Origin: Glandiceps talaboti
Lineage: Eukaryota; Hemichordata; Enteropneusta; Spengelidae
Reading direction: 5' to 3'
Length of the DNA: 64,000 nucleotides
Assembly (NCBI RefSeq): GCF_964340395.1
Contig: NC_135552.1
Span: forward strand, 19,281,681-19,345,680
Part shown: positions 51,882-64,000 of the stretch, piece after piece
Position numbering within the stretch: position 1 is the first letter of the stretch
Layout of the letters: each line of letters starts with the position of its first letter
Notes under the pieces: model-generated
Told to the model about the DNA's origin: nothing
The model's input: only the letters and a program-made list of their open reading frames with translations
Databases searched by the model: none
Translations under genes and position numbers: made by a program

Positions 51882-53420
51882 GTTGTGAAGCATATAGATA
51901 GTGAAGAAGATTGCCTATGGTTATAGTTTCTCCATGAGTATAATTTTTCATGCCTTTATGTCAAAAAATGGGTCAACAATTTACTAATTGACTCTTTTTC
52001 AAGACTAAACCACACCAACTTTTAAATGAAAGTCAAAAATGGGTCACTGTAAAAGAACCAAAATAGTGAAGTATTACATGTGACTGCAATTTGTCTTCAG
52101 AATTTGCATGCTATGTGATCAATATACTGAATACGATGTATATATATACGTATATTAATTTATTGTACTTTCTTTTGGCATCGGTTGTTAATTGGAGAAA
52201 CAGTGTCAACATGGTCGCTAATTAATCTCTCCATGTACATGTACAATAAGCAGTCAAGCGTTTCTGTTCAAGACGTATTAATTGTATTAGCAGAAAAATC
52301 CACAATATTAATTATCTATTAAGTCCAGTCACGTGACCAAAATGGTAATTAGAATGTGTATAATTTGTGTGGTTGATTCCAATATTTCCGCGTGTGTTGA
52401 GTTTTATTTACCTATTTATTTATTATTTTAATCCAGAAAGTTAAACTGTCGCGTGTTAGTCTGTACAATTTATACAAAATGTATTAGCTGTAACTTTTCA
52501 AGTCTGATTATTTTGAAGTCGGTAAGGAAGTGGTTTGCTGAGTTAATTGAAATGCTTTGGTACTGGGTCTGTTTGCGTTTGTTCATTATCAGTGATGTGG
52601 TTGTGAATAATTTATGAACATACATTTTTATTTTGAAAAGTGTGTCGAACTTTCTATTGACATAATGTTTTACATGGAACTAATAATGCCCAACCTTCTG
52701 TCAGTCGTTATCCCTGACATCTGTTCATCCAATTCTCGGATAATTTCAGTTTGTATTAAACATGGAAAGTTAAAGTTTCCCAAAGGTTTTCTTAAATCGT
52801 TGACATCAGTGTATTTTATTCCCTGAGGTGCATTATGGCGATTGCAGTATCATGTCTTTTTTGTTGAAAATAGTCTTTGATGGATTTATTCCGCGTTAAT
52901 TCACATCATTGCGATGTGTTTTGTACATTTATTATTAACGATGACAAAGACATGAGTCACGAAGGGAAGGGAAAATCAACATCAGAAGTTTAGTGAATCA
53001 ACTAATGGTGTCGTGACATTTCATGTCATTCACATCAACAATTTAGGATTGAAATCTCTCTCGAGAATTAAAATTTACGTATATTCTATTATTACAGAGA
53101 AATGTTTTTCTGTGTTTTTAAGATACAAAGGTGTTATGGGGTTGGCATTTCAACGACACGCTATAATCAACGAAAATGGATTTGGTGTACTGGTGATCGA
53201 TAGTTGTACGTGTGTGTGATGCCTTCTCGATCCTGTCATATTGACACACACTTTTCTATGTGTCCACATAGAAAGAAATATTACACTGTAATCGACAAAC
53301 AGTGACTTTAATTTTTAATTTTCTACTATAGTTTGCTTAGAGATAATTTGTATGGTTAGTGTAAAGAGTTTGACATTAGCTAGAACTGTTGACTCTACTA
53401 ATGATAAGACAGGCTCGTCG
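51882..53420. other. GPCR 3'UTR and intergenic region
   Basis: AT-rich, with no gene recognised. A perfect GTCACGTGAC palindrome (CLEAR/E-box type) lies at 52328-52337, far from any start codon. A short hairpin (ACTTTTCTATGTG, CACATAGAAAG) lies near 53252-53275. Confidence 0.5.
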
Positions 53421-53548
53421 TGTATGTATGTATGTATGTATGTATGTATGTATGTATGTATGTATGTATGTATGTATGTATGTATGTATGTATGTATGTA
53501 TGTATGTATGTATGTATGTATGTATGTATGTATGTATGTATGTATGTA

Positions 53549-53592
<44 letters not shown>

Positions 53593-53612
53593 TGTGTCTG
53601 TGTCTGTGTCTG
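53421..53612. repeat. (TATG)n-(TG)n-(TCTGTG)n compound microsatellite
   Basis: About 130 bp of TATG passes into GT and then TCTGTG hexamers. Open frames across it are artefacts. Confidence 0.97.
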
Positions 53613-53854
53613 TCATTAGATCATAAAACCTTTTAATATGTCGATTGAAAAAAATGATGTGAAAGTATTAATGTGAAGAACAAAGCCAACAGAAAATAAA
53701 TTATTCCACATAAGTTATTTAACAAACACACCCTAAATTGAATACTCAGAGTTTTTTCCACTTTCAATCAAAGAAATCCATGACGGGCATAAATAATTGT
53801 GCAACTGAATATGTAAAGACGTAACTTACAAGATTAATTGCATATCAATTCTTG

Positions 53855-53960
53855 TATGATATGACATGATATGGTATGGTGTGGTATGGTATGGTGTGAT
53901 GTGATGTGATGTGATGTGATGTGATGTGATGTAATGTGATGTAATATGATATGATACGAT
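53855..53960. repeat. Pentanucleotide (GATGT/GGTAT)n repeat
   Basis: GGTAT-type units passing into GATGT units, intergenic. Confidence 0.92.
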
Positions 53961-54149
53961 GCACCATTCTTTATGGTATGTACTAAAAAAAGGACCAATT
54001 GATGTTATTCTCGGTGGAAACGGTTAACTTTCCTTGAGTTCTGTGTCAAGTTGGAATTGGAAAACATTTCGCATCATAGAATTTGGGTGTTTTTTTTGTC
54101 AGAGGGCTTGAACACTAACGTGTTCAAAGACTGATTAGTCTGCAAAGTA

Positions 54150-54216
54150 CTCGTGACAGGGCGCCCTCACACATCGGTCAACCCCTCTCAGAGAGGAGAG
54201 GAGGCCGGTGAGGGCG
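54150..54216. repeat. GC-rich hairpin, second copy of the 27785 element
   Basis: CGCCCTCAC and GTGAGGGCG pair around a loop with a nested CCTCTC/GAGAGG pair. It shares order and wording with the hairpin at 27785-27835 in the GLB1 3'UTR. Confidence 0.6.
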
Positions 54217-54370
54217 GAACGACACGACATATCTTACAGTCTAATGATCGGTCTGAAATGTGTATTGATTAAAGGATTGTTTCCCGGAACTCAAAGTCTG
54301 GATAAAAATTGTTTAAGGAAACCTAAGGTGACCTTACCCGATGATAACCAGAGTTTGTCTAACACACTAT

Positions 54371-54520
<150 letters not shown>

Positions 54521-56890
54521 AGAGATACACATGTACACACAGACATAGAAACACACGGAGTCTTTCAGTATATACATGGATAAATATTCAGTGTCTTTTA
54601 ATGTCATGCATCATACAAAAAACGCTGGGTATTACATATAACATTAGCCATGGGGTATACTTCCTTTTAAGTTTGAAAAAGAAAGACATGGTCCTAATGA
54701 GATGTGACACTGTAGTAGTTTATAGCTATACAAAGTTGAACACTTGTTACACATCGTCTGCATACCATCTCTATGTTTTCTCCAAAGAAATATACCCTTT
54801 GAGTTTGAGTTTACACGTGATGCCAGTTGACGACATAACTTGTAATTTGTAGTGAAGAAAAATTACATGGATAACAAATTTACTAAAGTTATCTGATTTG
54901 TTCGTGCTGTACTAGTATATCGTATCGCTAACTAAAACAAAACATTACGTCATCCCTGTGGTGACGTGTACGAATGTGTATAATAAATAACACTCAGTAC
55001 CTACAAATTGATAAATGATTTGATCCGATGAGTATTAAATGTATGGCGCCATCAACGTCCATCAATACACTTTAACTAACGGTGAACTACAGTTATAAGT
55101 GATACTAGTGCGTCACTGTGACGTTTAGTGTACGTGAAGTTTGATTGGTCGGAGATGACCTTTGAACCAGTACAATATGATACTAGATTACTAATTAGAT
55201 TTATGATAGACATTAAATAGATTATTTCGTTGCAATATAAAGACAATGGGAAAGATGGCTGAAGTGTTCCTTATTGCGGTACAAAGTACATGTACATACG
55301 GAAATTATCTATCAAAGCCGGTTTTACAAACCAAATGAGTGAAAAAGTCAAGTTTAAAAATGAGTACTAAAGAGTAATCTTTCCAATTCTTCGTTACAAT
55401 TTCCTACAGAAAACATATTTACAGAACGTTTCTTTTTTTCGAAAATTTCTCCGAAAGTGAAATCGAGATGCATGGACGCTAAAAGTGTTTCATATCGTTT
55501 CCATAGTTACCACGTGAGTAAGAGTGTTGTAGTCCCTTGGTGGTCTTGTCAATCCATTCTTTGTATCATCTTGGTCTTGGGGTAGATAACATTTTAAAAA
55601 TCACAACAAATGAATGTCGTTCTTTTCATTGAAATTTAGAGTTAGAGACATTTTCGTCTTTTTTTCCCAAAAATGCAAAGAACTTGGTAATAGTAACTTC
55701 ATATCGAAATTTAGATGGACAGTCTTATTTTTTCTTTAAATGGTAACTTAGCAAGTTCAATATTATTTTACATACAGCTTTAGCTTTCGTGTTCATCACT
55801 GATAACATAGAATAGAATGTCTCTGCTTACACATACACAGGTGAAAATAGTTGTTTTCTTTCACACGAATAGATGTTACAAACAAACACACACAATTCTT
55901 CATAAACAGTGAAAGTAGTTGGCATGGTAACCATTTACTCTTCTGGTTTCTTGGTACGCCTATGAAAACAAATTAAAAGTGAAAAAAGGGAAACAAATGA
56001 AACAAACTTCGACTTGTTATTCATCGTAAATATTTGCAAACTGTATTCACATTTGTCCATGTCTGCCCCCATCTTACTTATTCGTCTACACGTTTGAAAT
56101 AAACGATACAATACAAAACCATGAATAACTGGAAGGGTGTCATGGCGACATTTTAACATAATTAGATATATTTATCCGAACAGTTGTCACTTCTAGGTGG
56201 ATCAAATATCACTTAATCAGTTAAAACCTACTTTTCTCTGTGCAGATTTTTTAACGTGAAATGCGCTTTAGAAATTAAATAAACTGTTTAAACTTTCGCC
56301 GCTGCTTTGTTCAAGATAAACTCCAACCCACTGTCAGTTAAAATGAAGAAGAAGAAAAAAATCAGGGGTCACCGTACAATTCTTTGAAATAGAAGTCAAA
56401 ATGTTATCAAAATTTAGTCATTTTAGAATCAAATATGGCCGCCATCCAATATGGCCGCCGACTACTGTGTTAACGCTACGGGAAAATACTAGTATAAATA
56501 GATTGACGATTTCCTTGAAAACAAGACGGCGGACCCCCGAATTTCTTTTATTGTGGACCGGAAGCAACCTTTCATAACTAAACGAGATATTAAGAATTTG
56601 GAATTTCTGTGAAATTCGTCCCCGATGCGCAATTTACCTTAATATGATCTAACTGTGATAATACTTTGTGTTACTATGTAATAAATCATGTGTGATGTCA
56701 TATATCATTTTCTAGGTCTTGTAACTAACAATATCAAATATGATGTTATTTTAATAGTCTCACATCACCTAATATATTTTGAACTAAACTATTTTAGCAC
56801 TATCTTGATTTAGCTACCTTCTAGCTAAAATTATATTTTGATATTACTTAGTTCTAATTATAACTACATTACGTTTTAATCCAGCTACTT
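54521..56890. other. Intergenic region and SFRP 3'UTR
   Basis: No gene recognised. The right part should include the 3'UTR of the minus-strand SFRP gene; I could not place its poly(A) signal with confidence. Near 56433-56462 AATATGGCCGCC occurs twice in tandem, with GACGGCGGACC nearby (56525), resembling a dispersed GGCGGCCAT-rich repeat common in marine invertebrates. Confidence 0.5.
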
Positions 56891-61652
<4,762 letters not shown>

Positions 61653-63539
61653 CTAAACAATTCATAAGAAAACTGAAGTTAACAAGATCATTACACAACC
61701 GCTATATACAACTAAACGTAATATGCAATTGCATGAATTGGAAGCATTAATGGAAGTTCACGATGTATAGATTTCAGACATTTACAAACACGTCTAATAG
61801 TTTGTTCAGTGTCGATTTGTGTATGTTTTCTTTGATCATAGTTTTCGTGTTGTGACAGTGTATATTGTTATTAATGTCGATTTCATTTACCTCGTGCCAC
61901 AGTTAGCAAAAGACGTAACAAAATTAAAGACGGAAATATACAATTTCCACTTAGTGTTTTTGACCCCCCTATATATAATCGTTCTGAGTAGTAAAGTACA
62001 TTTCTCTTTTATACATGTCGGCATCCATCTCATCATATGTATACTTGCTTTGTAAACACATCACGATCAATCACCGCACTAGAAAGGAGAATTTAAGATT
62101 CTACGAAAGTACAGCAAGTAATTCTTTATATGTGAAGTTTTAGAGGTTTACACAAAGACTACCGCGAGGCATAGTTGTTAACTCACTACCTTTCACCTTA
62201 TATGGGGATAGATTGTTCACTTAATGCACAAACACGACATTAACACTAGAATTTACGACAATACATCCAAAACACATATCTACGAGTCAGCTTTATTGAA
62301 TCGCGGTGAAATTCCAATGTCTTTAATGAATGGCGACCCTGGCACACTAACGATGGACGATCAGGGCGTCTGTAACATTGCTCAGACACCAATGCGATGC
62401 ACGCCTACTTGTACTTGGCAAAATGCTACATAACACGTAGGTTGATTTTTCACCTATTTATTGCCATCAATACTTATTCAACTATGGTCCTTTGCATGCA
62501 CAAAACTGGTGCATTACGGTTTTATTTCAAAAACTATAGGTAAGAAAGACTTCCATATATACGTAGTGACACTGACAATCATGGCACAAACTGAGTTTGT
62601 GAACGTTTTACTGAAATGAAAATACTTACATAAAAAACTCGATTCTACTTTTGTCGTCTCTTGTTTTGTCATTTTTAGAACAGGTGATAGTATAGAAAGG
62701 ATTTCCTCGATATTCTTATACGTATAACGAATTACGTCATCGGATCGTTTCGAGGGTAATAATCTTACTACTCGTTCAAAGTTCAGTCAATAGCAATGGT
62801 TAAGTATGTGTCCGTCAGTAGAGCATTGTGAATGACTTTTAAAAATGCAGAAAAATTACGTCCCAAAACGTATAAACTAAGGTTGTGTACCGTTATTCTA
62901 AATATTGTTTTTAAAACGTCCATTTTGACTGAACGTCAAATGAGAGAAGGGAACCTCAACGACAAGGTCGACAATTATGAATAAAGATCATTGAACATAA
63001 AATTAGACCTAACAAAAAACTAATTCTAGTAGAGAAGTAACCCGTGTACTTATGCCCATTCTGCCATTGATTGTGTGAATATTTATGAATAGTTCACTAG
63101 GACATTGCTGTTAAATAGATCAAGGCAAGTAATCACAAACACGTGATTCAGATTGTATGAGGGCAACTACCTAAACCACAGCGTCTGAACTCCCTATATT
63201 AAATTCATCTTTAGAATTCCTTGGAAGCTTGTCTTTACTTCCTTTGAGGGCAAATGTCATTTTCCAATAATTTGTCACTGTTTCTCAAGTCCACTTCAAC
63301 CTCAGTTCCTCCTAGAGCTCCTGATCTAACATGTACAGAAAACGATCTGTATTTAACGAAGTGAACGACGTTTTGATGTATTCTTAAAGTTCATCCCGTT
63401 GTCATAGTGACCTTACGTTTTCAGGTGACAATTATTTACTCATTTCTTTTAGATCAACTTTTTACAAAAATACCGCCAATGGCATTGTAGCACAACTGTA
63501 CAGTTTTTAAAAATGTTTAATACCCACATTCAGCCCACA
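61653..63539. other. SFRP intron, no further exon recognised
   Basis: Searched on the minus strand for the frizzled cysteine-rich domain; none found. A plus-strand frame of 69 codons at 62224-62433 lacks any family resemblance. Confidence 0.6.
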
Positions 63540-64000
63540 TTCTTATCAATGCTAGGTATAGGTGTTCATTTGCTGAATGATTATCCAGTTGCCCACCCAA
63601 CCCTGTTGTTATCTTTGCAATATACGCAATCATTTGGCTGTTTCCGTGGGCGTGGTTATGTTGCTAGCCATATTTAAGTACATTTTCTGAATGTCCGTTC
63701 ACTTGCCTATGAATCCCCGATGTTATCTTTGCAATATACGTGATCATTTGGCTGTTGCTATAGGCGTGGTCTTCCTGCTAGGCACATTTACATACATTTT
63801 TTGAATGTTTGTTCATTTGTCTATTAATCCCTGTTGTTATCTTTGCAATATACACGATCGTTTGGCTGTTGCTATGGCGTGGTCTTATTGCTAGGCACAT
63901 TTACATACATTTTTTGAATGTTTATTCACTTGTCTATTGATTCCTGTTGTTATCTTTGCAATATATGTGATCATTTGGCTGTTGCCATGGGTGTGTTCTT
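63540..64000. repeat. 114-bp tandem repeat running off the window
   Basis: ATCTTTGCAATATA followed by GATCATTTGGCTGTT and GGCGTGGTC recurs with spacings of 114, 114 and 113 bp (TTGCAA at 63615, 63729, 63843 and 63956). About four diverged copies are visible. Confidence 0.9.

Noticed and set aside
62224-62433. 69-codon plus-strand frame with several Cys
   Set aside because: No family resemblance, no splice context, and antisense to the presumed SFRP intron.

Overview
The window is intron-rich eukaryotic DNA, AT-rich and full of microsatellites, minisatellites and small inverted-repeat elements. The genes are single-copy metazoan orthologues with many short exons and GT-AG introns. Dispersed CR1/L2-like tails and a tRNA-derived SINE fit a marine invertebrate. 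A deuterostome such as a hemichordate or lancelet is my best guess, but the sequence does not prove the phylum.

Layout. (1) 1-8.9 kb, + strand: the 3' half of methylmalonyl-CoA mutase (MMUT), 11 exons with both the end of the catalytic barrel and the B12 domain, then a long 3'UTR. (2) 10.7-12.1 kb, - strand: a two-exon LYR-motif microprotein of 73 aa that closely resembles the vertebrate MIEF1 upstream-ORF protein, here as a stand-alone gene. (3) 13.4-13.95 kb: a 525-bp foldback transposon with a 9-bp target duplication. (4) 14.3-27.7 kb, + strand: a complete 17-exon CCDC177 orthologue (658 aa). (5) 28.2-46.7 kb, - strand: a complete 13-exon lysosomal beta-galactosidase (GLB1, 678 aa), tail-to-tail with CCDC177. 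(6) 47.3-48.3 kb, + strand: an intronless JmjC/cupin-8 oxygenase, head-to-head with GLB1 across a promoter region of about 0.6 kb. (7) 50.8-51.9 kb, + strand: an intronless class A GPCR. (8) 56.9-61.7 kb, - strand: the last four exons of a secreted frizzled-related protein (netrin-like domain and basic tail); the frizzled domain must lie beyond the right edge. (9) 63.5 kb to the end: a 114-bp tandem repeat.

The genes do not form a pathway. MMUT is mitochondrial propionate catabolism, the LYR protein is probably mitochondrial, GLB1 is lysosomal, and the GPCR and SFRP act in signalling.

The most unusual observation is that many tandem arrays are built from the edges of exons. GLB1 exon 2's 3' end plus its splice donor is repeated for about 2.9 kb (roughly 67 copies). 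GLB1 exon 12's end plus donor occurs nine times, every copy in frame. GLB1 exon 9's start plus acceptor occurs 19 times. CCDC177 exon 7's donor occurs six times. An MMUT acceptor occurs two to three times. The JmjC gene's last codons, stop included, recur about 12 times downstream. Decayed single copies sit beside at least four more exon ends. This multiplies splice sites on a large scale and in one case could encode a variable-length protein repeat.
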